Source of the DNA: Phytophthora hibernalis
Taxonomy: Eukaryota > Oomycota > Peronosporomycetes > Peronosporales > Peronosporaceae
Direction of reading: 5' to 3'
NCBI GenBank assembly: GCA_012656075.1
Contig: JAAKBF010000018.1
Location: 372,001-436,000 of the forward strand
DNA: 64,000 nt
The position numbers and the translations under genes are program-made. Shown here piece by piece: positions 41,919 to 53,462 of this stretch. Under the pieces are notes generated by a model. That model ran no database searches. It was not told the DNA's origin and saw only the letters and a program-made list of their open reading frames with translations. Within the stretch, counting starts at the first letter, position 1; every line of letters starts with the position of its first letter.

Positions 41919-42104
41919 GATGCAGTTTGAGAGGTTTGGAGTTTGAGTGTTGACGACCGGGACAATTGAAGAGTGAGTAAGGAGTAGGAAGATACGACCC
42001 TTTGGTGATCAAGTGACGACTTACCGGACTTATGTTGCAGAATGTTGCGCAGAAGAAATTAAGTTGCAGGTGCAAGCTGAAGTTGTTATGTTGCGCCAAC
42101 AAGT

Positions 42105-42915
42105 TGAAGTTGTCGGTTCCGGCGCGCTCAGGAGACCAGCAACTTACCGTCACTTTCGTCTCATATGGGAAGCTTTGCATGTCATTACTGGTTGTATTGG
42201 ATTATTGCTTCTCTCTTGGCAAAAGGCACCTTCCGAGTCGATCCTCGCGCAGAACGCCGAGATTTTGCGAAAGACATCAGAACGTGGTGCGAAGTACTGT
42301 GGATTGAATGATGTTTGCGTGATATTCACGGTGAGCATGCCTATTGTCATTGGTGCTGTCTGCAGCCGTTGGCGTGGTGGCTGTGATCAGATTCTTCATC
42401 CTGAAGAAGATGAGTCCAAAGATGAAGGCCGTCGTCGTGCAATCAGCTCGAATTTCGTTGGTGGTGCCAATGTAACGCAAAAGGTTGCCGTATCCGATTC
42501 CAACAACAAAAAGCAAGCGGCGTACGAAGCCAATTCCACCCAGAACGATCACCTGACTTCGTTTGAGAGGAACTGCATCGGTGCTCCATTCCACAAACTC
42601 TTCTGGGACTGCGACGATGTTGCCTACGTCATGTACAAAGGTCGACGCTGCTCGACAGGCGAAGCATTGCTGCTCACAGGGTATCTCTACTACGGTGATC
42701 ACATCTACCAGGCTTCTTCAGTCATGCTGCTTCTTACTACTATCCCAAAGGTACTTCGCACATCCAACGTATTGATACTGCGTTGGTACGTCGACCCGAA
42801 AGAAGGCACACTATCCCAAGCTCTGACATGTACTTGGTTCCATGCATGCGAGAAAACCATAAATGGGCTGGAGCTACACCAGTACGTTAAACGGAATGAG
42901 TCATCTAACCATTGA
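42105..42915 (+). pseudogene. 3' part of the large membrane-protein family, degenerate
   Basis: Similar to the C-terminal third of the gene at 51147. It runs from 'ARSGDQQL' (about 42118) through 'QNAEILRKTSERGAKYCGLN', 'SFERNCIGAPFHKLFWDCDD', 'VAYVMYKGRRCSTGEALLLT', 'YQASSVMLLL' and 'LRWYVDPKEGTLSQ' to a stop at 42915. At least two frame changes between about 42345 and 42465, and no 5' half. Its 42257..42835 part is repeated inverted at 48480..49022. Confidence 0.7.
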
Positions 42916-43027
42916 AGTTTGAGTAAATTCATTTGTTTGATAGAAAGTATCCATATGGGGTGACTGATTGAATCGGCTTCGCAGTATTTCATAGCGACCC
43001 ACATACCATTGCTCATTCTTCGTTGCA

Positions 43028-45124
43028 ATGAAGAAAATCCACACTGCGATTAGACTCGTGTATGACTACTGCTTTTCGTCAAAAGATGGCCAACTTCCGC
43101 ACGTAAAACAACGTATTGACGCATTCCTCGGGTGTACATTCTGGGACCAAGCAGCGTTCAATGCTGCATGTGAGGCGGTGCATTCAAAGATACTCTCGAA
43201 TTTTTACTAGAGCGGACAGCACCAGTTTGGAAAGATGCGGTTAAAGCAGCAGCACGGGGAGGACGCTTGCACGTGTTTCACTGGATGAGCCACCGTCAAG
43301 GTGGACGTGGGCCTTGGATAGCAGATTTCGACGACACATTGGAAATCGCAGCCACATATGGCCATCTTGGTGTTATCAAGTGGCTGTACGAACGTGGTAT
43401 CGACACGACGACAAGAAGGCGCATGGGAAAATCTACTCCTGGGTACTATGAAGCTGCGTGGAAATATGAGCACTGTATGGTCAAAGTACTTGCATTTGCA
43501 GCTGGAACCGGCCATTTGGGGTTGTGAAGTGGTTGACCAGCGTTGGTGAGGACACGAAACCAGAGTGGACAATCGGCAAAGCAGCAGCTCACGGACATTT
43601 GGATATTGTACAGTGGCTGCATCCTGCAAATGATTCTGTGTGTTCCAGTTGGGGAATGGATAATGCGGCTAAGAACGGGCACTTTGAGGTGGTAAAATGG
43701 CTGAGCGACAACCAAAGCGTGATATGCACAACAGATGCAATGGATGGAGCGGCTGAAAATGGTCATTTTGAGATTGTCAAATGGCTGGGCGAAAAAGGAT
43801 TCTGGGGTTCTGAAAAAGTATTGTATTGGGCTGCAAACAACGGCCACGTAGAGATTGTCAAGTGGCTTTACGAACAGCTATCTACCACAAATTGGAGAAG
43901 CATTTACTGGAGCTCCACATTTGCTGCCGAAAATGGTCATCTAGAAGTGCTCCAATGGCTCAACGAACGTTTTCCGAATTTCTTGTCGGTTCATGGCATG
44001 GATGCCGCTGCTGACAAGGGTCACCTCGATGTGATAAGATGGCTTCATGAACATCGCACCGAAGGATGTACAGATGAAGCGCCATGTTACGCGGCAATGG
44101 GTGGTCATCTCGATATTCTTAAGTTTCTTCACACGCATTATTCGGATACATTTTCTGAAGATGTGATGGATGCAGCAGCACACGAGGGTCATCTCGAGAT
44201 AATCCAGTGGCTGCATCTGAATCGACACGAAGGGTGTTCAGCACGAGCTATGAACCGAGCTGCTACTAAGGGCCATATCAACGTGGTGCTTTGGCTGCTC
44301 GAACACAGAAACGAGGGATTTCCTGGCGACGAGATGTCTACCGCTCAAAACGTTGAGATTCTTTGCCGTTTTGCCGATCTACAGGAGAAGTATGCCGCCT
44401 CCAATTTTCAAAATCGTGACAACCAAGAACTTGAAATGCTGAAAAGGGGTTTCAAGGAGAAACCAGGTTTTGTTCAGGGTGTCTTCGGTGTTTGGCGGAG
44501 ATTGCCATTAAAAGAGGCAACGTGAATATGTTGCGTTGGTTGAACCAGTTTGGACTACGACTGATCTCGACGGCGCCAATTCGCGATGCTATCTGTCGAG
44601 GTGACTTAAAGTTGCTGCAATGGTTATACCGTTATGGATTCGACGTAATCGAACCTGATCTGCTCGATCTGGCCGTTAAAAATGGACGTCTTAACGTAGC
44701 TCGTTGGCTATCAAATCACGGATACGACATTAATTCTTCAGGATTGATCGAGATACATGTAGCAGCAAAAACCAATAATGTTTCGTTGCTGAGGTGGCTT
44801 GTCGAGTCAAGACCCACGCTTGATTTGACTACTGCAACGATGCTGGTTCTGAAGTACGGACTTGTGGAAGTAGTGTGGTGGCTTTCCGAGCCGGATCGTG
44901 TCGAGCTTGTTCTGGAGGTTTTGCAAGACGAAGACCGACGCAAATTCTTGTGGTGGATGCTGATGTACACGCGCTTTGAAGAGGAAGCTTCACGGACTAC
45001 TTTTCGCGATACCATTTTGCAAGCACCCGATAGTGTACGTGCATGGGTCAAAACGCACATTACCGCGACAGAGGTATGGAGTTGGTGTTTTCCATCTAAA
45101 GGACTACAAAGAATTGAGAAATGA
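43028..45124 (+). CDS. Ankyrin-repeat protein (about 699 aa), three frame breaks
   Basis: From MKKIHTAIRLVYDYCFSSKD to 'WSWCFPSKGLQRIEK'. At least 15 ankyrin-type units of 27-35 aa, e.g. 'AMDGAAENGHFEIVKWLGEK', 'AAAHEGHLEIIQWLHLNRHE', 'AATKGHINVVLWLLEHRNEG'. The WLH-rich consensus is typical of expanded oomycete ankyrin families. Breaks at 43177..43178 (GG), 43518..43521 (G4) and 44491..44493 (T3) each imply one missing base, and 2097+3 nt is a multiple of three. There is no internal stop once these are allowed for, so it may be functional, unlike the copy at 15661. Protein-binding scaffold; partner unknown. Confidence 0.78.
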
Positions 45125-45441
45125 AGTTGAGCCGCCAGCATGTTTTTGCATGCGGCCGGAAGGTAGTTTAGACAGAGACTCTGGAGTACTAAGATGATTT
45201 ATCAAATAGTGTAAGATAAGCTACTACGAACGTGGCACGATGAAATAAATAATTGTGAGGCGCTCAAACGAAGAAGAAATACATTATTGCATACATCAGA
45301 GGCCTGAAATACATAATGCATATTTCGAAGTACTACGTAGTTCTATACTAACAGTACTGAAGTATTATGACTGCATTTTTTCTCGGCCTGGAAATAAGAG
45401 CAACCAATATGAGCAGTCGATTGATTACGGGCCAGATGTGC

Positions 45442-45449
45442 CGAGTACA
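45442..45449. repeat. 8-bp target-site duplication, left
   Basis: CGAGTACA, identical to 47640..47647; directly abuts the hAT terminus CAGGGCTGCC. Confidence 0.93.
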
Positions 45450-47639
45450 CAGGGCTGCCGAAAAATAAATTGGTGTGGCAATTATTGCAATAAATGTCAA
45501 CCAATAATTTATTTCGGTTAGATCTCAGTTAAGAATCGGTTATTTATCGGCAAGACCACAGTGACTTCAATAATGTATTGAGTGCTTGGCTGCAAACCAT
45601 ACACTAGGGTTTGTTGGTTACTGAGAGGGACCATTCAAACAGCGCCTGCGTCGCTGTTTAAACTCCATTCTACTCACTCTCACTTCTGCCAAGAACCCCA
45701 CACCACCCAACCTCCAAGATGCTCACTGCCTCTCGCGCACCCGCCTCCACCACCTTCACGAACCGACAGGCTGTCGACGTTTACTTCCGGCCGTGTCGCG
45801 ACCAGTACGACGAGATAATACTCGAGTACTTCCGTTGCCGGTGCGACGCTGTCCGAAAGCGTATCACCGGCACAGGCTACACGAACCTGATGCGGCACAT
45901 CAGGCGCGAGCACCGGCTACAACGAGGAGATGCTGGCGGCTACACCCGGTGAGACGGGCTCCCTCGCGCACTACGTCCGCCACTCCGCCCAAAATCTATT
46001 CGGCTGGCTGGAGTGGGTCGTTAAGTGCAATTTGCCGCTATCTTTTGAGAGAGCAAGCTGGCGCGGCGATACGCTTGTTATTGCACATACATGTTTCATT
46101 GACTGACTAACATACAACTGTTATTTACATATTAAGGTACACAACGTTGAAGCCTGTCTGTGTTGCGACTCTTCGGCGCGTCACGGATGCGGTGACGCGC
46201 TCGGTAGAGCGGTCAATCGCGGCAGAAATGCCTGAGCGGTTCGGACTCATCATTGACGGGTGGACCCACGACTCGGAGCACTTCATCGCAGTCTTCGCGT
46301 GGTACGAGACGGATGATGTCGTCCGGTCCCCTCTGTTGTGCATGGCTCCACTCGTCAACGATGAGGCGGATGACCTGTCAGCAGCCAGTCATCAGCTCTT
46401 ATTGAGAGCGATGCTGGCTCGCGACTTCGACAAGCGGCTGGAGCAGTGTCTCTCCCTCGTATTAGACAACTGCTCAGTCAATCTCCGCCTCGCCATCTTG
46501 ATGGCTGTCCCTCTAATCGGATGTGCAAGCCATCGACTTAACCTCGCGGTGACCCAATCACTCATGGGCAGTTCAGATGACTTGGACTTGGTCCAGGCTC
46601 TGATGCTGAAGCTGCGCACTTTAACCCAATCCGCCAAGCTTCGGTACGTGAGGTGGCTATCTTTGAAATATCTCATTTAATTGAGTTTATAACTGTAATT
46701 GTGTTTATTTATGTGGTTACAGGCTCAAGACGAAACTTCGTCCAATCATTCGGCAGCACACCCACTGGGGTTCGACCTTTGCGATGCTCAATCGTTATTT
46801 CGAGCTGCTCCCTTTCTGGACGCGGAAGACTATGAGCTAGCGGAGTTGCTGCCTTCGGTGGCATCCAAGCACCGGCTGCGAGAACTTCTAGGCGAGTTGA
46901 AGGACGTGGAATCCGTATCGAAGGCGCTGCAAGGAGAGAACGTCAGCTTGCTCGACGTTCGCGTTTGGTTCGATGGCCTAATAGCTCTCAAACCCTCTTA
47001 TGGACGCTACCTCGGTACGTACGGATCAATTTTGCGTTGCTTTTAGGCTGGACTATTTTTAACTTGGTTATTGTAAACAGGTCCTCGGGCTGATATATTT
47101 TTACACAGTCCTGATTTCGAGGCCGGGTGCGTGCGAGTGCTACGAGGCCAAGACAAGCGACTGACCCTCGCAGAGAGGACCGCACTCGAGCGTTTCTGGG
47201 CTGTGTCGGACGAGGTCCAGGAGGCGGGAGAAGAGAACGACTCGGCCTCGTTTGTCGAACGGCTTCAGAAGCGCCGGAGACTCGAAGAGATGCAGCCAGA
47301 GTACGACCTGCTCGGCTGGATTCCTCCGACGTCGAACGTGGTCGAGCGATTCTTGAGCGTCGCTCGCACCACGTTCGGGCTGCAACGACACTCGCTGCAG
47401 CCGTACACGCTGAAAATTCTCCTGTTTCTGCGTGAAAATGCAGGATATTGAAGCGCTCACACGGTGGACGCGGCTGAGTGATCCGTAGGTATGTGACCAA
47501 TACAGTGGAATTGCACCAATAATCTATTTGCTGTCGCTGGAATTGCAATAATTTATTGTCATACGTGTCCCTGCAGCATCAATAATCTATTTTGTCTATG
47601 GTCTTGCAATAGATAACAATGCAATAAATGGCAGCCCTG
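45450..47639 (+). mobile_element. hAT DNA transposon, apparently complete (2190 bp)
   Basis: Begins CAGGGCTGCC and ends GGCAGCCCTG, a perfect 10-bp terminal inverted repeat, with further matching AT-rich sequence inside (ATTGCAATAAAT near both ends). It is flanked by an exact 8-bp direct duplication, CGAGTACA, the expected hAT target-site size. Encodes one transposase gene on the plus strand. The exact duplication argues for recent insertion. Confidence 0.93.
45719..47451 (+). CDS. hAT transposase with BED finger and hATC dimerisation domain
   Basis: Starts MLTASRAPASTTFTNRQAVD. A BED-type zinc finger is visible ('CRCDAVRKRITGTGYTNLMR', then 'HIRREH'). An intron runs from about 45951 to 46136, followed by 'ERFGLIIDGWTHDSEHFIAV' and 'LSLVLDNCSVNLRLAILM', which carry the catalytic-type Asp residues, then 'GCASHRLNLAV'. 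Further introns lie at about 46645..46721 and 47014..47080. The end 'DLLGWIPPTSNVVERFLSVA' and 'TLKILLFLRENAGY' is the hATC region. One frame change near 46803 (C3T3) implies a missing base. The family excises and reinserts the element. Likely full-length. Confidence 0.82.
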
Positions 47640-47647
47640 CGAGTACA
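47640..47647. repeat. 8-bp target-site duplication, right
   Basis: CGAGTACA directly after the right hAT terminus. Confidence 0.93.
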
Positions 47648-48215
47648 GTACGCTAATTTGCAACCAAAGCAAACATTTCCGCAAGCAACCTAAACAGGCG
47701 CGACGACGGTGCACAAAATAACAAGTCTTCACTTTCCGTAAACCATATCCTTCCCTTTCGCCGCCTTGTTCACTGCGTCGCGGCAGTGCAGTTCCATCCG
47801 TGCGACCAGCGTCGAGATCATGCACGACATGCTCGCAGTCGCAGCGCGTTCCAGGAGACGCATTTGGCGCTCGCATATCGTCAGACGATTCGTCCATCAT
47901 GTTGGGCCGGTCGCAAATTTCTTCACGAGCGAAAGCGAGACGGTCTTTGATCCTAGCCTTAATCTCACTGAAGGGCCCAGGTGTAACAACACCAAATCGT
48001 CGTGCTCTTCCACACGGTCTTCGGTTTGGCGATGCGGGGGCATTGTCTACGACGACGACCACCTTCTTGCCGGTGAAATAGTTGAGGTACGTAGCGGATG
48101 CCTTGGCTGAGCGAGAGATCTCGTCAATGAAGGCTGCATTTTGCTCCATGCGGATGCTTCCGCGCTCGAGTCGGTGCACGAAGAGGCCCATGGTAGAATT
48201 CACAGCGCACTGCAC
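47648..48215 (-). pseudogene. Tc1/mariner (IS630-type) transposase remnant
   Basis: Reads 'QNAAFIDEISRSAKASATYL', 'TGKKVVVVVDNAPA' with the DNAP motif of the DDE/D core, and 'SEIKARIKDRLAFAREEICD', a typical C-terminal part. The stretch between DNAP and the last segment is short and scrambled, and the N-terminal helix-turn-helix and first Asp are absent. A dead fragment. Confidence 0.7.
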
Positions 48216-48479
48216 TTGCGCGATCGCGCCTGTTCAGGTTGCTTGCGGAATTATTGCTTTGGTTGCAAATTAGCGTACTGTACTCGGCACATCTGGCCCG
48301 TAAGCAATCGACTGTTCATATTGGTTGCTCTTATTTCCAACTAGGCCGAGAAAAGGTGTAGTCATCCACCGGCACCATTGAAATAAGTTATTGAGCGGGT
48401 TTCGCTGACATCTAGAAATACATTATTGTATGGTAAAATAGGGCAATTTTTGATATTGCCATATATTTTTAGGAAACCC

Positions 48480-49022
48480 TGGATAGTATGCCTTCTTTCG
48501 GGTCGACGTACCAACGCAGTATCAACACGTTGAATATGCGAAGTACCTTTTGGGGTAATAGTCGCGCGACAAGAAGCAGCATTACTGAAGAAGCCTGGTA
48601 GATGTGCTCGCCGTAGTAGAGATACCCTGTGAGCAGCAATGCTTCGACTGTCGAGCAGCGTCGACCTTTTGTACATGACGTAGGCAACATCGTCGTAGTC
48701 CCAGAAGAGTTTGTGGAATGGAGCACCGATGCCGTTCCTCTCAAACGAAGTCAGGTGATCGTTCTGGGTGGAATTGGCTTCGTACACCACTTGATTTTTG
48801 TTGTTGGAATCGGATACGGCAACCTATTGCGTTACATTGGCACCACCAACAGAAAATCGAGCTGATTGCACGACGACGGCCTTCATCTTTGGACTCATCT
48901 TCTTCAGGACGGCTACAGACAGCACCGCGATGACAATAGGCATGTTCACCGTGAATACCACGCAAGCATATTCAATCTACAGTACTTCGCACCACGTTCT
49001 GATGTCTTTCGCAAAATCTCGG
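48480..49022 (-). pseudogene. Inverted fragment of the large membrane-protein family
   Basis: Reverse complement of 42257..42835 with small differences: 'SFERNGIGAPFHKLFWDYDD', 'VAYVMYK', 'LLLTGYLYYGEHIYQASSVM', 'RWYVDPKEG'. Several frame changes. It ends 35 bp before the receptor-kinase relic. Confidence 0.75.
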
Positions 49023-49057
49023 TTTCCTTCGGTATCTTCGGAATAGTGCATGGGCAG

Positions 49058-50472
49058 TGACTTAAGCCACAATCGATTCTCAGTCATTCCTAAAGGCTTT
49101 ATCACCTGCATCATCTGAAGACACTGTACGAAACGCTGCCAGAGTTGGAAGAGCGTCAGTGTAGAGTCCTAATGTTGTGACGATGAACAGGAAAATGAAC
49201 GGCAATGCGCCGCTATCGCACAATTTCACGGCACCTCAAGCGGATTTCCTCCGCATGATCGTTTGGGACTTAACCGACAAAGACTTTACCGGTACGAGCG
49301 ATTGTGCCTCGGAATTGCAGCAGATCCATGGAATTTCGGTCTGCATTATCAACGCTGCGGTGGAATCCATCCAGACAAATGATCGCGATCTCAAACTTGG
49401 CCGAACAGCAGTGGAGCGGAAACTGTACGAGTACGAGAATTATACTTGTTCGGGATACTACTCGGGAGGTGTACTTGCCGGCAGTATTATTGGCACTGTG
49501 ATCTTTATGCTGGTAGTCGGTGGTTTGGTATGGCGGTGGCTGAAGTAAAAACAAGGTGTATCAACAAGTTCACTGGGTAAACCGACAAGGAGCACTGATG
49601 GTTCGTACGTATCATTGTGGCAAGATCCGCAACTTCTTGCACTTCAGATGCAGGCCGACGAAATTCAGGACGTGCGGAAGATCGGAGGTGGAGCTTTCGT
49701 GGATGTATGGCTGGTAAAATACCGTGGCACACAATTGCTAGCATCGAAGCGTTTGCGAAAGGTGCACGAAACTCAGCATACCACGCAAAATTTCTTGGAG
49801 ATCAAGATGGCGGCGAAATTCGACCATCCCAACGTTGTTCGACTTATTGGTGCGGCCTGGACAGTCGAATCGGATCTACAGGCACTTTCGGAGTACATGG
49901 TGGGTGGAGATCTCTGTGACTTCCTCATTTACCCCCTAACGTCTCGAACGTGGACACCTCAGAAGTTGGAAATTGCCACAGATGTGATCGAGGCGCTCGT
50001 GTATCTGCACTCATTCATACCTCCTATCGTTCATCGCGACCTGAAGTCCCGTAACATTCTGCTTTCGCGAGAAATGCAAGCAAAGTTGACCGATTTCGGC
50101 GTATCCCGGATCATGTCGGAGGAGAACACAATGACGCAGGGAGTGGGGACCAGCAGATGGGAAGCTCCCGAAGTCCTAGCTGGGAAGGAGGACTACAACC
50201 AAGCAGCGGACATTTTCAGCTTCGGGGTCGTGCTTTCGGAGCTTGATACGCACGCAATTCCGTACAACGACGCTCGTGGTCCGAATGATAATGCTTTGGC
50301 GAACGTGGCTATTCTGCAGATGATCGCCATGGGGGTTATCCGTCCCAGCTTTACAACGCACTGCCCTCCAGACATTCGCGTTTTGGCAAAGCGGTGCTTG
50401 GCCCACAACCCAAATGACCGTCCTTCAGCACCAGAGGTAGCGTACGCCCTTCGAACTACTACATTGACGTAG
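49058..50472 (+). pseudogene. LRR receptor-like kinase 4, 5'-truncated with in-frame stop
   Basis: Begins at a GGCAG|T acceptor, the same exon phase as in the intact paralogues, with 'DLSHNRFSVIPKGFI'. A few frame changes follow. From about 49177 the frame is clean: 'DFTGTSDCASELQQI', a transmembrane segment ('GGVLAGSIIGTVIFMLVVGG'), then TAA at 49546 directly after 'WRWLK'. In the same frame it continues 'KQGVSTSSLGKP' into a kinase domain: 'GGGAFVDVWLVKYRG', 'LLASKRLRK', 'HRDLKSRNILL', 'DFGVS', 'APEVL', ending at 50472. The kinase itself looks intact except for Gly to Val in the loop. The signal peptide, Cys-rich domain and most LRRs are missing. Confidence 0.8.
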
Positions 50473-51146
50473 TATTTTGCAGCCCGATAAGCAGAAACAA
50501 CAAGGTGCAGGTTCTCGAAAACTTCTTGCAGCAATTTCTCTCACCGTACTTTCCGAAACACATCGGTCTTTGAGCGATGAATTTTGAGACGAATCAGCGA
50601 GTCAACTACCCGTTCTGTCCCAAGTACTCACTTTTCAACGTCAACCCATTACTCTTTCGTAAAGATGGCAAAACTGTAGTGGTGTATGGACTGGTGTACC
50701 TACCGGTAGCGCTGAAAAGGATAGGATTAATGCGAAGAGTTTCGCATAAGTTTAAACTCCACTAATGATCGCAGTTCAAAGGTCTTTGCTGGTTTGAGTG
50801 TCATGTTCGCGTTGCCGCGATAAATTCCATTGCTAGTTTTAACGTACAATCCCCGTCAGGTCCCACTTTCAAATCAAAACCAAGAAACCCAATAGTGTTC
50901 TCTCTCCAGTATCATCTAGTGTTGACAGTTCCATAATACAATCATCTATGTGGGTTTCGAGAATACGAAAGACTATATTCGATCAGTTCTGGCGGTTGGG
51001 ACCAACAAGTTGATGGCTTTTTCGGATATAGACGTCCGTGAGCCGATCTGGGCAACAGCCTTCTTGGAAATCACTTTCGGATTGCAATTCTCGGAGTCAT
51101 CAGTTTTCATTTTTCGGGTGTCTTTCAAGCTGACAAGACTTCCCCG
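50473..51146. other. Intergenic, no gene recognised
   Basis: 674 bp between the kinase relic and the large membrane-protein gene. A minus-strand frame with 'LYVKTSNGIYRGNANMTLKP' is noted but too short and isolated to call. Confidence 0.4.
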
Positions 51147-53462
51147 ATGGCAACAGCCGATAAATACAAGGTGGGGTCTGGAGGCAATGGAAACTGGGGC
51201 GATGAGTACTACGCCGAGCAGCGGCGAGAGCGGGAGCAACAAAGCTGGACGGTTCTCTTCAAGCCATCGGTGTTTGGGGCGTTTTTAGCTGTGGTCGGCC
51301 GCATCGTGGTGTGGCCTCTTGCTTTACTGATAGTGTTCACTTCTACCAACTATTTGTCACACGGCAACGTTCTCAAGCTCGTCGATGAAAGTGTCTTCGC
51401 GTTTACTGAGCAAGACCCTACAATGGCTGGTGGATGCACCGGGTGCTTGGGTCTCAACAAAGTCTGCCTCATCAAGTACAGCATGTTCGCCCAAGACGCT
51501 ATCATCGGTGCCACCACTTTCAAGAGTTTCGCAGGACGCAAACCCGACTTGTCATTGTACGACTTCAGTCCACTCAGTCAGGAAGCTCTCGATCTTGGAG
51601 AAAGGCTCGATGAAAAGGGCGTAAACTGCCAGAGTGGAGTGAACGAGTGGGGCTCCATGACGGCAGGTATCGCCGGCAGCGCGCAGGATATCTTGGACGT
51701 CGTCACTGTACTGAACCTGAACATTGCTCCTCAATTCCGACGCGAGCTGGAAATTGCTGTGGCGGGAAAGCGCCGTGTGAATCTGGGTGGAACATCTACA
51801 CGATCACGAGACTTTTCTTGTATCCGTCAGTCAAAGGTAGCGCGAACTTCGCCAGCATCCCCGGCATCGACTTCAACATATTCCCGGACTACACCGAATG
51901 CCGCCCGAATGTCGTTATAGATGACAGTCTCATCGGCTCTAAGCTCGCACTGGATACGAGCGGCGAAGACCTTCTCGCAGTTTATCCGGACATCCTGACG
52001 TTGTTTCCATTCAACTTTGAAAGCAACATCCCGGCGGCGAAACGAGTAGTTGCGGCTGGTACAACGCAGTATAACTCTGAAACTGTGCTTCAGCCTCTTT
52101 TCAAAGGTTACTACGGAGGCTGTCGTGTTCGCGCAGTGAATACAACCGGAGTCTACATTGAAAATACGTGCGAGGTGTCGAAGCGATGGTCTTCATACGG
52201 GCTGATGATCCACTCGCCGGATGATATCCCAATGTGCAGTACTGGAGACGTCTGCATTCACAACTACTACAACTCGATCTGGGAGTGGGTCAACTACATT
52301 GCAACAGACAATCCGACGCGAATCGGCATGAACCTCAACACATTCCGCAGTCGCTACGCTGACACCGTCAGCCTGAGTGTTTTACCGGGAATTGTCGTCA
52401 TGCAAATGTTAATCATGGGAATTATCAGTCTGTACCAGGTGATGTCGCACAAGCGCTCCGTGTTGCTCACTCAGATCTGGGCTTATCGCTGTCAGAATGG
52501 CCGCATGCAGGTCGTTTACCTCGCCCAGATCACTTACCACATCATTTATAATTCGGATCTGTACATGCTCGGACTCTCCACCGGAACGCTGACCTCCGAG
52601 TCGGTCATGAATCTCACGTGCTGCGTCTTCACTTTCTCGTATGCTTTCGTGAATTTGGCCAAGGCACGTTCAGGCGATCAACAACTCGATCGCCACTTCC
52701 GTTTGACGTGGAGACCATGCAAATCGTCATCACGTCCGTCGTTGCAGCTTCCCTGCTTTCGGTGCGAGCGACGCCTCTCGAGTTCATCACGGCTCAGAAC
52801 GGAGAAATCCTCCGCAAGACGTCAGCTCGCGGAGCAAAGTACTGCGGCCTGAACGACTCGTGCGTCGTGTTCAAGATCAACATGATCGTGTTCCTCGTGA
52901 TTTTCTCGGTAGGTTTGGGCCTCATCGCGGCGGTGTCTTCTATCATCGTCAAGCGGATGAGTCCCAAGGTGAAAAGCGCGGTTCGGTCCGCCAGAATGTC
53001 GATGTCCGGGCAGAACAGCTTCAAACAGAGTCGCCTTTCCGTACCAAACCCGAACGCCAATGTTGCCGATACAACCACCAAGAAAAATCGGTCACTGACG
53101 AGAATGGCGATCACCTTACAAGTTTCGAGCGGAACTGCATTGGTGGACCATTCCGAAAGTTGTTTCAGGACTGCGACGACATGGCGTACGTCATGTACAA
53201 GGGCAAACGGTGCACGACCGTCGAGGCGTTGCTGCTCACGGGGTATTTGTACTACGGTGAGCACGTGTACCAGGCGTCGTCGGTCATGTTGCTGCTGCTC
53301 GCACGAATGATGCCGAGAAAAGTACTCCGAACGTTCAACATGCTGCTACTACGTTGGCACTTGGAAAAAGACACGGGGATTCTCACACAAGTGCTTTCTT
53401 GCCCGTGGTACGCTGCCAGCAAAGAGAACCACGCGCTCACGGGAGCTACACCGGTTGCCTAG
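51147..53462 (+). CDS. Large multi-pass membrane protein of an uncharacterised oomycete family, three frame breaks
   Basis: About 772 aa from MATADKYKVGSGGNGNWGDE. TM1 is 'FLAVVGRIVVWPLALLIVF'. A large extracytosolic loop with Cys ('GGCTGCLGLNKVC', 'YYGGCRVRAVNTTGVYIENT') and Asn-X-Thr sites follows. Helices cluster after 'LSVLPGIVVMQMLIMGIISL': 'VVYLAQITYHIIY', 'VMNLTCCVFTFSYAFVNL', 'VITSVVAASLLSV', 'IVFLVIFSVGLGLIAAVSS'. The C-terminal half has 'RGAKYCGLND', 'SFERNCIGGPFRKLFQDCDD' and 'LLLTGYLYYGEHVYQASSVM'. Breaks at 51785..51787 (G3), 52710..52711 (GG) and 53083..53087 (A5), each one base short. Topology suggests a surface receptor or transporter; no homologous family is known to me. Three fragments of the same family lie at 40.3, 42.1 and 48.5 kb. 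Confidence 0.75.

Larger units (their letters stand above)
45366..48362 (-). mobile_element. Tc1/mariner-like element with long inverted termini, split by a hAT insertion
   Basis: The left end (about 45366..45449, continuing after the hAT at 47648..47705) and right end (about 48215..48362) are inverted repeats of about 140 bp. Blocks include CTCGGCC near the tips, AAATAAGAGCAACCAATATG and GGGCCAGATGTGCCGAGTAC, then ACGCTAATTTGCAACCAAAG. Inside, on the minus strand, is a relic of an IS630/Tc1-type transposase. The hAT element interrupts the left terminal repeat. The exact outer boundary and target duplication could not be fixed; a TA duplication is expected for the family but was not clearly seen. 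Confidence 0.7.

Noticed and set aside
47127..47548. Open frames antisense or alternative to the end of the hAT transposase
   Set aside because: The hATC motif is in the other plus-strand frame; these are shadows.
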